From Actinobacteria bacterium HGW-Actinobacteria-7 (GTDB lineage Bacteria; Actinomycetota; Coriobacteriia; Anaerosomatales; PHET01), in contig PHET01000019.1 of NCBI GenBank assembly GCA_002841275.1, positions 1-64,000 of the forward strand: a stretch of 64,000 nucleotides of DNA. Reading direction: 5' to 3'. Of the stretch, positions 43,806-53,280 are shown piece by piece (position 1 is the stretch's first letter; every line of letters begins with the position of its first letter). The translations under genes were made by a program, and so were the position numbers. The notes below the pieces were generated by a model. That model searched no databases. It was not told where the DNA came from and was given only the letters and a program-made list of their open reading frames with translations.

Positions 43806-45710
43806 CTATCGGTCGAGCGGAGTCCATTCGACCGGGAGCCTCAATGTGAAGGTCGAGCCCTCGCCTTCCTTGCTGTGCAGACTGAGCCTCCCGCCGATGC
43901 CTTGCGCGAGCACTTTGGCGATTGCCAGACCCATCCCGGTACCCGGAGTCCCCTTGTCAGTCAGCGGCCGGTTTGGGCTGAACACCTCGAAGACGGACTC
44001 TTGATACTCAGCGGCGATTCCTGGACCCGTGTCCCGTACCGCCAGCCCGATCGCACCCCCTCCATTCGCGAACACCTCAAGTGAAACCCTGCCTTCATTC
44101 GTGAACTTCACGGCGTTGTCGAGGAGACTGCGGAGTATCTGTCGGATCCGAGCCGGATCCGACTCGACTTCGAAGCCGTCCGCGCCCGACGAGACGATCA
44201 GCTTGATATCGAGTCCCTTCGCCTGAGCGGATGTCGCCACGGCCTCGAGCACCTCACGAGCGAGCATCGGCAGATCAACTCTCTGGATCGTCACGTTCGG
44301 TCGACCTGTCTCGAGACGAGAGAACTCGAGCACATTGTTCACGAGCGTCAGCAGCTGATGACCCGACTCATTGATCATCTCGAGCTGGGATGCCTGATGG
44401 TCGCTCAGCTCACCCGTCAGACCGTCGAGCATCAGGCGGGAGAAGCCTATGACGGCGTTAAGCGGCGTTCTGAACTCATGGCTCACGGTGCTCAGAAATC
44501 GGCTGTTGGCCTCGTCGGCCGCGCGCAGCTCCTCGTTCAGGCCGTACAACTTCCCTACCATCGCCTCCAGCTCGTAGGTCCGTGCCTCGACTTGGCTCTC
44601 CAACGACTCATTCAAGGCCGCGAGCTGCTGCTCTGCCTGCTTGCGCTTCGTGATGTCCACAGTGAACGTGACACGGGAACCGATGTCGTCATCAGAGCCT
44701 CGCACCGCAGTCGCATCGACCCACACCGGGAAGGTCGAGCCGTCCTTGCGCACGTGGATGGATTCCATGCTGGCGTGGCCCCACTCGGCAGCACGTCGGG
44801 CCAGCTCACGCGCGTCGTGGTGCGCTTCAGCCGGGTAGACCTCGAATATCGAACGGCCCAGGAGTTCAGTAGGCTCGTATCCGTGGCTACGAGCGAATCC
44901 GTGGTTCACATCGACGAACGTATTGGTTCGCACGTCGACGTTGGTGACTCCGATATCGGCTGACTCGAATGCCTTGCGCCAGCGAAGCGCATGCAGGTGT
45001 TCCGCCTTCGCTGTCGTCACATCCCGGCAGATGGCCAGCAGCCCGCTGGCCCCCTCCCACTCAAACGGGCTGGTATGAATCTCGACGTCCAGTACCGACC
45101 CGGTCTTCTGGCGCCAGACGCCTTCCATGAAGGCGCCTTCCGAGTCTGTCAGGATCCAGCGTCGCGAGATCTCCTCTTCGCTCGCATCGCTCGCGTCCCA
45201 GTCCCACGGGAACAAGCCGGTCAATTCATCGTGTGAATAGCCGAGCATGTCGGCGAACACATGGTTGAAATCGATGAGCCTCTGGTCGGCATCGAGCACG
45301 CACATGCCGTCGGCTGCTCGATCGAAGAGGACCCGCCGTCGGACTGCGTCTTGAGCCGCCTCCCGCTCAGCCTCAGACCGATCCGCGGTGTCCAGAATCG
45401 TTGAATGAAGCAACGTTCGCCCTTCATGGATGAAGGGGCCCGAGTAGACCTCGACGGTCTTCACGGTTCCGTCACGGAGACGGTGTGGAAAGAGGAACTG
45501 CTTGCGTCGCTCCAGCCGGGCACGGTCCATCTCGGCTTGAATCTCCTCGGGCGGAAGCCGATTGATGTCCGACATACGCATCGATTGCAGTTCTTCGCGC
45601 GAGTATCCGTAGAAACCCGCCGCCGTATCGTTTGCATCCACAATGGTGCCATCGACCGGATCGACGACCAGCATGACCATGGGCGACTGGACGAACATGT
45701 CGTCAAACAA
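43806..45710 (-). CDS. multi-PAS sensor histidine kinase
   Basis: This soluble kinase of about 634 residues has three PAS domains (about 5-115, 130-250, 260-385), a short coiled coil, a HisKA domain with STVSHEFRTPLNAVIG, and a HATPase domain with LLDNAVKFT, VRDTGPGIA and GTGMGLAIAK. It has no membrane segment and likely senses an intracellular signal such as redox or a small ligand. Among possible starts I chose the TTG at 45710, which has GGGAGAG just upstream; an internal ATG is possible. It is third in an operon with two other kinases and converges on the c-di-GMP genes. Confidence 0.8.
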   Translation of the reverse strand: MFDDMFVQSPMVMLVVDPVDGTIVDANDTAAGFYGYSREELQSMRMSDINRLPPEEIQAEMDRARLERRKQFLFPHRLRDGTVKTVEVYSGPFIHEGRTLLHSTILDTADRSEAEREAAQDAVRRRVLFDRAADGMCVLDADQRLIDFNHVFADMLGYSHDELTGLFPWDWDASDASEEEISRRWILTDSEGAFMEGVWRQKTGSVLDVEIHTSPFEWEGASGLLAICRDVTTAKAEHLHALRWRKAFESADIGVTNVDVRTNTFVDVNHGFARSHGYEPTELLGRSIFEVYPAEAHHDARELARRAAEWGHASMESIHVRKDGSTFPVWVDATAVRGSDDDIGSRVTFTVDITKRKQAEQQLAALNESLESQVEARTYELEAMVGKLYGLNEELRAADEANSRFLSTVSHEFRTPLNAVIGFSRLMLDGLTGELSDHQASQLEMINESGHQLLTLVNNVLEFSRLETGRPNVTIQRVDLPMLAREVLEAVATSAQAKGLDIKLIVSSGADGFEVESDPARIRQILRSLLDNAVKFTNEGRVSLEVFANGGGAIGLAVRDTGPGIAAEYQESVFEVFSPNRPLTDKGTPGTGMGLAIAKVLAQGIGGRLSLHSKEGEGSTFTLRLPVEWTPLDR

Positions 45711-45729
45711 GGGACTCTCCCAACCCGTT

Positions 45730-48700
45730 CTAGGTGTGGACAAGTGCGTCTTCAATCGCCAGTTCCAGTGCTTCGATCGAATAGGGCTTGTGAAGGAAGC
45801 AGACTCGACGGCCACAGGCATCTTCCTGGTCGAGCATCTCTTGAGAGTGACCAGAAGCGAAAAGTACGCGTATCTCGGGGCGCTGCGTGCACACTCGCTT
45901 GACCAATTCGATACCACTCATCTCCGGCAGCGTGATGTCCGTGAACACCAGCGCAATCTCGGGATGCGCTTCGGCCAGCGCCAATGCCTCGGATGGCAAC
46001 GATGCTCCAAGCACTCGGTAGCCCCGCTTCTCAAGCACGAATCGCGCGAAGTACAGCAGCGACGGCTCATCTTCCACGACGAGGATAGTGGCCGCCTCCT
46101 CGTCCGACTCCGCAGGACCGTTGGAGGCCTCGAGAGTCGTGGAATTCGCCACGTGTGACCGAGTGGACTGACCGACGACCGGACTCGAGTCTTCACCGTG
46201 AACGATGCGCACGGCAGCTGGCGGTCCTGCCGCCACGTCGGCACCGTAGTCCTCGCCTACCGCCTCCGAATCAAGAGCCTTGCCCACCGCGGTGGCGAGC
46301 TGCCTCAGAGAAAACGGCTTCGCGACGAACTGGACTCCCTCCTCGAGCACCCCTTTGTGTGCGATGACATCGGCCGTGTATCCGGACATGAACAGGCACT
46401 TGGACTCCGGGTGGATCAACTTGACTGCGGCAGCAAGGTCCCGCCCGTTCATGTGCGGCATGACCACGTCGGTGACCAGCAACTCGATGACCTCCTCGTG
46501 GGCCGCCGCGATGGCCAGGGCCTCTTCAGGCCCTGACGCAGCAATGACCCGATATCCCTGGCGCTCGAGCATCGCTACTGTCGTTGTGAGAATCGCAATC
46601 TCATCTTCAACCAGCAGGATCGTACGTCCCTCACCGGACGCCATCCGTTCGATACTCCGAGCCGGCTCCTCGCCGAGTTCCCCCATCTCGTGCGGCAGGT
46701 AGACCCGGAACGTCGTCCCGAGGCCGGGTTCGCTGTATACGCTGACGATTCCGTTGTTCTGGCTGACGATCCCATGGACCGTCGCCAGGCCCAGCCCGGT
46801 TCCCTCGGCAGCGTTCTTGGTCGTGTAGAAGGGCTCGAAGACGTGTGGCAGCACGGTTGCGTCCATACCACTACCGTCGTCGCTCACCGAGAGCACCACG
46901 TACTCGCCCGGGCGGCACTCCGGGCGCACCGAACAGTATGCGTCGTCGACCACCACGTTTTGGGTCTCGATGGTGATCTCACCAGTGCCCGAGATCGCGT
47001 CGCGGGCGTTGACACACAGGTTGGTGAGCACCTGGTCTATTTGGACCGGGTCGACCCTCACGCGCCATAGATCCGGCGCTGGGGCCCAGGTTACTGATAC
47101 ATTCTCGCCAATCAGCCTGCGGAGCATCGTCAGCGCCTGTTCGATCACGCCGTTGAGGTCCAACACCCGTGGAACGATAGTCTGCCTGCGAGCGAATGCC
47201 AGGAGCTGGCGAGTGAGCGCCGCCGACCGCTCGGCAGCAGCCTGGATCTCGCGCAGTTCGCCAAGTAGCGGATCCGCTGCGTCAAGCCGCTCCATTGCCA
47301 TCTCGGCGTGGCCAAGGATCACCCCGAGCATGTTGTTGAAATCATGCGCCACACCGCCAGCGAGGCGACCGACCGATTCCATCTTCTGCGCCTGAGCAAG
47401 GTTGGCTTCGAGCAGCGTCGTGAGTTCCTCACTCCGCTTCTCCTCGACAAGGGACCACATCGCAACGGCGATGCTACTCACGGCCTCGCGGTCGTTGTTC
47501 GTGTAGTCCGAGGGTTTGCCGGCGACACCCAAGACGGCAACAATCTCGTCGTCCTTGACCACAGGCACGACAAGCGCGCGCATCGTGCCCGCTACGACAT
47601 TGTTACGGGTGATCGGCTCACGGAGCCTCAGACAGTCGGCGAATATCGGGTCCCTCTGAAAGTCCTGATGTGAGGAGACCCCTGCACTGGACTCCTCTGG
47701 CATCAATGGCCAGTCAGCGACGTCATGATCGGCACTTACGAGGCCAAAGAAGCCAGTGGGGCTGGCGACCAAGCCGCCTACCTTCTCCACGGTAGCAGCC
47801 CGCAACTCATTCAATGAATGTGTGGCAGCGAACTCCGCCAGCTGCAGGCGGACCTGATTCATCTGCCCGAGGACACGCTCCTCGGTCTGGTCGCGAAAGA
47901 CCAGGACGGCTCCCGTGATCGCCCCATCGATGTCCCTGATGGGAGAGCAGCTGTCCGCAATCGGCCGCTCCGCGCCGTTCCGGGCCACCAGCACGGCTCT
48001 CGTGCCTATGTCCGCTGCGACTCCGTCTTCGAGAACCCGTTCAACCGGGTTGGGCAGCGCAGCTCGGCTTTCGTCATCCAGCAGCACGAGAACCTCAGAA
48101 ATCGGCCTGCCCACCGCATCATCTCGATGCCACCCGCAAAGCGCCTCGGCAATTGGGTTGATCAGCGTAACGCGTCCGATGGAATCGGTTGCGATAACCG
48201 CGTCGCCGATCGCGTCGAGCGTGATCCTGTATCGCTGCGCACTCGCCTGATTCTCGACCTCTGCGAGATAGAGAGCCCGGTAGTGCGCCCTGCGATTCCC
48301 CTCCCATGCGACCAACCATGCCACCGCGACCAACAGGACAAGGATGACCACTGATGCGATGATCAGGGCGCCCCGGACGCGCCATCCGGCGAACGCCTCG
48401 GACTCATCGATCTTCGACACCACAACCCAGTCGGTTCCCGGAACCTTCTGGACGAAAGCAACCACCGCAACACCGTCGAGGTCAGACCCGCGTACCGGGC
48501 CCTGGGTGCCGGACGCGGCCACTTCGATCGCCTCGCGACGCTCTGCCGGTAGGCGCAGCGCCTCGTACGCGCCTGGTGTTGTCGCGGGTCTGAACACGAC
48601 GACATCGCCATCGCCTGCCTGAATCAGAACGCTCTCGCCGCTCTTGCTGGGAGTTGGCCATTGGGACAACACCGGGTAGAGGAAGTTTGATGCCTTGGTC

Positions 48701-49260
48701 ACCAATACAACAGCCGAGAGTGACCCTGCCCCCATGCTTCCTGCACCACTGATGGGCGCCAATACGTTCACGTGGAGCTCAGTGCCACCGGACTCGACGT
48801 GAAGGTCGGTCATCACCGGCGTGCTTCGTTGGGTGGCCGTTGCGAGCGTCGGAAGAAGCTCGTTTAGGTCGTGCTTGGCTCCTCCTAGACTCCAGTAGCG
48901 CGAACCGTCCGCCCTAACCAGAAAGACCCCGTCCAGTGCGTTGTTCTCCTCGTAGAATCGCAGAAACTCGCGCAAATCATCGCTCGGTTCAACACTCGTT
49001 TGAGTGGACCATTCCACCAGGTCACGCCCCACGGCCGGACTCGTGATCAAGAGCTCGGCATCGGCTATCTGGTCCTCGCGCCACGCCTGTATCTCGTTGA
49101 CTTTCAGTTTGGAGATGGCCTCGAGTCGGTCCTGCACCTGCGCACGTTCCTGCAGCGCCTGCGACTGGAAGAACCAACGCCCTCCCGCAAGAACGACCAG
49201 GAGCGCGAACAGCAACAATGCTGAAGCCCCCCGGGGAATCGGTTCTCTAGTCGGTCGCAT
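45730..49260 (-). CDS. hybrid sensor histidine kinase with two receiver domains
   Basis: This 1176-residue protein has a helix near 12-32, an extracellular sensor (about 33-285), a second helix near 295-318, a PAS domain (about 340-465), a GAF domain (about 485-630), a HisKA domain with GVAHDFNNML and a HATPase domain (about 760-880, with LCVNARDAI and GTGLGLATV). Two receiver domains lie at about 895-1010 and 1055-1170, each with an Asp site (VTDVVMPHM, FTDITLPEM). It is a phosphorelay hub that could dock to a separate phosphotransfer protein. The neighbouring kinases start directly before and after it. Confidence 0.88.
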   Translation of the reverse strand: MRPTREPIPRGASALLLFALLVVLAGGRWFFQSQALQERAQVQDRLEAISKLKVNEIQAWREDQIADAELLITSPAVGRDLVEWSTQTSVEPSDDLREFLRFYEENNALDGVFLVRADGSRYWSLGGAKHDLNELLPTLATATQRSTPVMTDLHVESGGTELHVNVLAPISGAGSMGAGSLSAVVLVTKASNFLYPVLSQWPTPSKSGESVLIQAGDGDVVVFRPATTPGAYEALRLPAERREAIEVAASGTQGPVRGSDLDGVAVVAFVQKVPGTDWVVVSKIDESEAFAGWRVRGALIIASVVILVLLVAVAWLVAWEGNRRAHYRALYLAEVENQASAQRYRITLDAIGDAVIATDSIGRVTLINPIAEALCGWHRDDAVGRPISEVLVLLDDESRAALPNPVERVLEDGVAADIGTRAVLVARNGAERPIADSCSPIRDIDGAITGAVLVFRDQTEERVLGQMNQVRLQLAEFAATHSLNELRAATVEKVGGLVASPTGFFGLVSADHDVADWPLMPEESSAGVSSHQDFQRDPIFADCLRLREPITRNNVVAGTMRALVVPVVKDDEIVAVLGVAGKPSDYTNNDREAVSSIAVAMWSLVEEKRSEELTTLLEANLAQAQKMESVGRLAGGVAHDFNNMLGVILGHAEMAMERLDAADPLLGELREIQAAAERSAALTRQLLAFARRQTIVPRVLDLNGVIEQALTMLRRLIGENVSVTWAPAPDLWRVRVDPVQIDQVLTNLCVNARDAISGTGEITIETQNVVVDDAYCSVRPECRPGEYVVLSVSDDGSGMDATVLPHVFEPFYTTKNAAEGTGLGLATVHGIVSQNNGIVSVYSEPGLGTTFRVYLPHEMGELGEEPARSIERMASGEGRTILLVEDEIAILTTTVAMLERQGYRVIAASGPEEALAIAAAHEEVIELLVTDVVMPHMNGRDLAAAVKLIHPESKCLFMSGYTADVIAHKGVLEEGVQFVAKPFSLRQLATAVGKALDSEAVGEDYGADVAAGPPAAVRIVHGEDSSPVVGQSTRSHVANSTTLEASNGPAESDEEAATILVVEDEPSLLYFARFVLEKRGYRVLGASLPSEALALAEAHPEIALVFTDITLPEMSGIELVKRVCTQRPEIRVLFASGHSQEMLDQEDACGRRVCFLHKPYSIEALELAIEDALVHT

Positions 49261-49278
49261 CCGTCACCTCAGTGAAGT

Positions 49279-49998
49279 TCAGATTCCGTTGGGAGTAAGA
49301 GGAAGTGAGAGAACCGCAACGTCACTGGAGCCCGCCGGACTTCTTCTCGACGAGATTGTGCCCCCCATGGCTCTCGCGTAGGCCCGCGACAGGCACAGCC
49401 CAAGCTCGACTCCATCTGAAGGTCCGGGATTGGCACGAACGTCCGCATCGTCGACATCAAAGACCCGCGTGACTGCTTGCGCTTCGGCGCCAGCCGACAG
49501 ACCGTTGATGCAAAACTCGACTGTAGTGCCATCTTGATTGACTTCGGCGGTCAGCGACAAGGTGCAATCGGCAACCAAGCGTAATGCGGCCACCACCATG
49601 TTCTCAAACGCTTGCCGCGTACGAAGCGGATCTGCAACGAACGTGATGGGGTCCGCCGGGGAAACCAGCTTCACGCGCGCTCCTCGCGATTCCGCAAGCC
49701 GGAGCGTGCGCTCGACACACTCAGAAAGCACCCAGGACGGGTCAACGGGCTCATTGGCCAGATTGAGCGCACCGGCTTGAGCCTTCGCCAACTCCATCAT
49801 GTCATCGATCAAGAGAAGCAGCTGCCGACCGGCGTCACCAACCATCCTCAGCTGTCTTTCCTGCTCAGAGGTAACCGGGCCCGCCAATCCCTGCGCGAGG
49901 ATGTCGGAGAATCCGATGATGGCGTTGAGCGGCGTTCGCAGCTCATGTCCCATCAGACGAAGACAGGGGGCTCCGTCGGGCATCGCATCAGCCTCCAT
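49279..49998 (-). CDS. short soluble HisKA protein with degenerate ATPase
   Basis: This 239-residue protein has a HisKA dimer domain with phospho-His in GHELRTPLNAIIGFSD near residue 18, but no sensor region. The ATPase half looks decayed: the N-box reads AFENMVVAALRLV without the usual Asn-x-x-x-Asn-Ala pattern, the D-x-G-x-G loop is missing, and only ELGLCLSRAYARAMGG remains of the GtGLGL lid. It may accept phosphate or act as a phosphatase/pseudokinase for its neighbours. It is the first of a three-gene kinase run. Confidence 0.7.
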   Translation of the reverse strand: MEADAMPDGAPCLRLMGHELRTPLNAIIGFSDILAQGLAGPVTSEQERQLRMVGDAGRQLLLLIDDMMELAKAQAGALNLANEPVDPSWVLSECVERTLRLAESRGARVKLVSPADPITFVADPLRTRQAFENMVVAALRLVADCTLSLTAEVNQDGTTVEFCINGLSAGAEAQAVTRVFDVDDADVRANPGPSDGVELGLCLSRAYARAMGGTISSRRSPAGSSDVAVLSLPLTPNGI

Positions 49999-50152
49999 CC
50001 ACTACCGAATTTGCAACCGGACAGCTTACGATATCGAATCAGTTCAAACTCGCTGCTCAGGGCATCCACAACCCGGATAAGCTGCTGATGAACCACCCTC
50101 TCTAGTCATACCCAAAGCCGGTCGGAAACGCCGCTGACGCGCACGATTCGCG

Positions 50153-53100
50153 CTAGCGCCACTCCTCGAAACTGCGACGCAACCGTTCGCGGGTGTCAGC
50201 AACAAGAATCCGCTGCCGTTCCCACGTGAGAGCGATGACCAGCATCGCTACCCCTACGAATCCCAGCAGCAGCCACCAGACCCCTGCCAGGGCGACAAAC
50301 GATCGATACAAGGCCACCGACACCAGGGCCAAGACCCCGCCAAAGAAGTACCACCTCGACTTCGCGGCGATTCCACCTCCGATAGCGATCAGCGAGAGAC
50401 ACAGCACCCAGCCAGCATGCCCGAGCGCCTGGTTTGGAGTCGCAGAGAGCGCCATGAGCAACGGGAGTCCCAACCCCACACCGACCGCGCCGACATCGGT
50501 GGCGACCGGGAACTCGTTGTGCGGTGAGAGGCGTCGGTGCAGATAACCAGCGGCAACCAGGTAGAACGCCAGCGGCGTTGTGTACAACTCAAGCCACGTG
50601 ACATCCGCGGCGCCGAACAGGAACCAAGCCGAGCCGACAAGCACAAGCCCACCTATGTGGTAGCCCGGCTCGAAGCGCCAACGCGCAGACTGCGTGAGGA
50701 CGTGCACACCCAGTCCGGCAAGCACAGCACTCACTGCATAGCCACCGAGCGCATACCACGAACCGACATCCCCGAATCCGGACCACACGGTGCCGATGCC
50801 AACAAGCAGCACCTGTCCCGCGATACCAGCCATTGCGAGAGAGCGGGCACCGACCGAGAAACGACCGCCGGGGCCGCCTGCGCGAGTGAGACTCGCGCCA
50901 CCCAAAGTCAGACCCAGCAGCGACAGAACGATCACTGTACGCCAGGGTGTGCCTTCGAGATACGCAAGCAGTGAAATCGCCGAGAGGACCGTGGCCAGAC
51001 CGGCTGGCAAGACGAGCCACTGCCCCGCGATCACCGCAGCGCCAGCCCATGCGACCGCAATCATCGCCAGTGCTCCCGCCATGTGCCCTGAATGCTCGAC
51101 TGACCCCAGAAGTAGCGGTACCGGCATGAGCGCGGCGGCCACAGCGGCATATCGTGCGAGCGGGCGCGCCCTTCTCCCAAACACCGCAAGCCCCCACGCC
51201 ACGAGCGCGCCCGCTACCGCACCACAGACCGCGAACCAGACCACGTCGTTTGTCGCCCCAAGGCGATAGCTCGCAAAGCCCCCCGCGTACGCAAGGGCGA
51301 GCACACTCGATGCAGCCGCTGCGGCTGCCGTGACCTCGGAGCTGAGCGCGATCGCATCCGTAAGATAGACGATAGTGGCCACCGCCATCAGTGTGGCGGG
51401 CCACAACGTGCCTCTGTTCCCAAGATCGAAGCCCAGAAGTATTCCCCCGGTCGCCAACAGGACGACCGCCGCCCTGCCAACCCAGCGCGTAGCAAGGGCC
51501 CACTCGTCACCGTAGCGGTTCGAGAGCGCCGAACCGGAGGCGATCCACACTCCTGCGAGCGCAACGAGCCCGGCCGCGTACGCCTCAGGTCGTTGATCGG
51601 GCACCAGCCACGACATCAGAGCCGCAAGTGCATAGAACGACCACGCAGATCCAGCGAAGGAGACCACACCACTTCGCGACAACCCGGAAAGCGCGTACCA
51701 GCCCGTGAGCACACCGAGGACCAGAGACGCATCCCCCGAGCCGAGCGACAACCCGACCAGCGCGATACGGTCGCTGACCGCGAGCGAGGCAACCGAGACG
51801 ACCACCATAAGCACGAACGCGCCCGTCTCGGCGACCAAAGCCACGCCGGGGCTGCCATGGGCCGCCACCACGACGCTCTCGCGCGCCATCAACCTGGAAC
51901 CAACGCCCCATGCCACAGCAAGCGCAGCCAGTGCGAGAACCGTCACCGGGGCGCTCGCGTCGAGCACGTGACACAGCTCCAGCACGAGCCCTACTTCCGC
52001 TAGCAGGCCAGGAATCGCCAGTGATGCGCCCGCCGATACGAGGGCAACCAAGTCGTACGCAAGCGCCATGAGCGCCAAGGCCGCGACAATCCACCAGCTG
52101 TGTCCGGTCGTCGCCACTGTCACGATGACCGTCACGAACAGCGGAACCTGCGCAAGCGCTGTCAGCTCCTTGTTGAACGTCGGCGCGAGAAGTTGCGAAC
52201 GCCACATGACCAGCCCGCTGGTCACCGCGACCACGCCTGCACACGCCACCTCCGTGAGGCCCGCATTCCTGAGCAAGGCCAGGTCCAGAAGTACGCCCAC
52301 CGACAGCAACAGCGCCGAGACCGGCGCCACCCACTCGAGAACGCGAGCGAGAGAACCCACCGTGCGGTCGTCTCGGCCACGCTCCGAGGCGAGCTGCCAT
52401 ATCAGCGCGACAACCGCCAGCCCGGCGAGACGGACCGGCTCGGCCCAGCCCATGCCGGCTCCGAGCAGCCACCACCAACCCGCCTGCGCGGCAGCTCCCA
52501 CGACGCCGAAGAACCGCTGTGCAAGTCGCACCTCGGTGTACCAGTAAGCCGCCGAGCAGACCAACAGCACCACGGCCCACGGCATGGGTCCGGTGAGGTG
52601 CAGCCCGTCGATGGCGATCCACCCTTCGAAAAGCAGCATCGCAGAGGCCACAGCGGTCAGCGCGGTGCCTCCCGCTCGCAGCTCGATGCGGCGCGCATAG
52701 TAGCCACCGCCATAGAACAGCGCAGTGAGGGAGCCCATCATCCCGAGCTTGCCCGCCACACCGATGATGTCCCACACCACCACGGCGAAGATCGCGCTGG
52801 CGACCACCACGAGAAACGCTCCCAGAAACGTCAGCACCGTCGTCCACTGCACGGGTTGCGACACGGTACGCGCGGATGCGGGCCTCGACACGGGGCGTTC
52901 CGGCCCGGGCTGCGCCGGCTCGCCCTCGCCCCTCACCTGCTGGGCTGCGGCCGCCACGGACTCCCCCGTCACCACTGGTGCGCGCTTGCCACCAGTGACG
53001 ATCTCGACGAGGGTTTCTCGGCGAGCGAGGAAGCGGGGTGCCATCAGGTCGTAGGAGCTGCGGGGCACTTCACCTGACTCAACGGCCCGCGCGAGTTGAT

Positions 53101-53164
53101 CGAGCAGAAAGTCGATGCGGGAGATCTCGTCGCGCTCGGCCGAGAAGCGCTCGCTTGTCGCCAT
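50153..53164 (-). CDS. very large polytopic membrane protein
   Basis: This 1003-residue protein has a soluble N-terminal region (1-120) with a coiled segment and a Pro/Arg linker, then more than twenty hydrophobic helices to about residue 965, ending with WERQRILVADTRERLRRS. It resembles the SCO7613-type or DUF2157-like membrane proteins of actinobacteria, which lack an assigned function; that resemblance is only by overall appearance. No catalytic motif was recognised. It lies upstream of no obvious partner; uvrC begins 117 bp away on the same strand. It may act in envelope sensing or transport, but no role is claimed. Confidence 0.8.
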   Translation of the reverse strand: MATSERFSAERDEISRIDFLLDQLARAVESGEVPRSSYDLMAPRFLARRETLVEIVTGGKRAPVVTGESVAAAAQQVRGEGEPAQPGPERPVSRPASARTVSQPVQWTTVLTFLGAFLVVVASAIFAVVVWDIIGVAGKLGMMGSLTALFYGGGYYARRIELRAGGTALTAVASAMLLFEGWIAIDGLHLTGPMPWAVVLLVCSAAYWYTEVRLAQRFFGVVGAAAQAGWWWLLGAGMGWAEPVRLAGLAVVALIWQLASERGRDDRTVGSLARVLEWVAPVSALLLSVGVLLDLALLRNAGLTEVACAGVVAVTSGLVMWRSQLLAPTFNKELTALAQVPLFVTVIVTVATTGHSWWIVAALALMALAYDLVALVSAGASLAIPGLLAEVGLVLELCHVLDASAPVTVLALAALAVAWGVGSRLMARESVVVAAHGSPGVALVAETGAFVLMVVVSVASLAVSDRIALVGLSLGSGDASLVLGVLTGWYALSGLSRSGVVSFAGSAWSFYALAALMSWLVPDQRPEAYAAGLVALAGVWIASGSALSNRYGDEWALATRWVGRAAVVLLATGGILLGFDLGNRGTLWPATLMAVATIVYLTDAIALSSEVTAAAAAASSVLALAYAGGFASYRLGATNDVVWFAVCGAVAGALVAWGLAVFGRRARPLARYAAVAAALMPVPLLLGSVEHSGHMAGALAMIAVAWAGAAVIAGQWLVLPAGLATVLSAISLLAYLEGTPWRTVIVLSLLGLTLGGASLTRAGGPGGRFSVGARSLAMAGIAGQVLLVGIGTVWSGFGDVGSWYALGGYAVSAVLAGLGVHVLTQSARWRFEPGYHIGGLVLVGSAWFLFGAADVTWLELYTTPLAFYLVAAGYLHRRLSPHNEFPVATDVGAVGVGLGLPLLMALSATPNQALGHAGWVLCLSLIAIGGGIAAKSRWYFFGGVLALVSVALYRSFVALAGVWWLLLGFVGVAMLVIALTWERQRILVADTRERLRRSFEEWR

Positions 53165-53280
53165 CGCTGCCCGCTCTCCCCCCTGCTCGCAGGTGTGTCA
53201 CGCCACAGCGTACCGCCCATACGAACCAAGGGGAACCGCGAATACCAGAATCTGGACGATTGCACGGTCAGTGTTGCTGC

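Noticed and set aside
51585-52847. Minus-strand 420-codon frame inside the large membrane protein
   Set aside because: It is an alternative frame of that gene; Arg/Gly-rich with no hydrophobic pattern.
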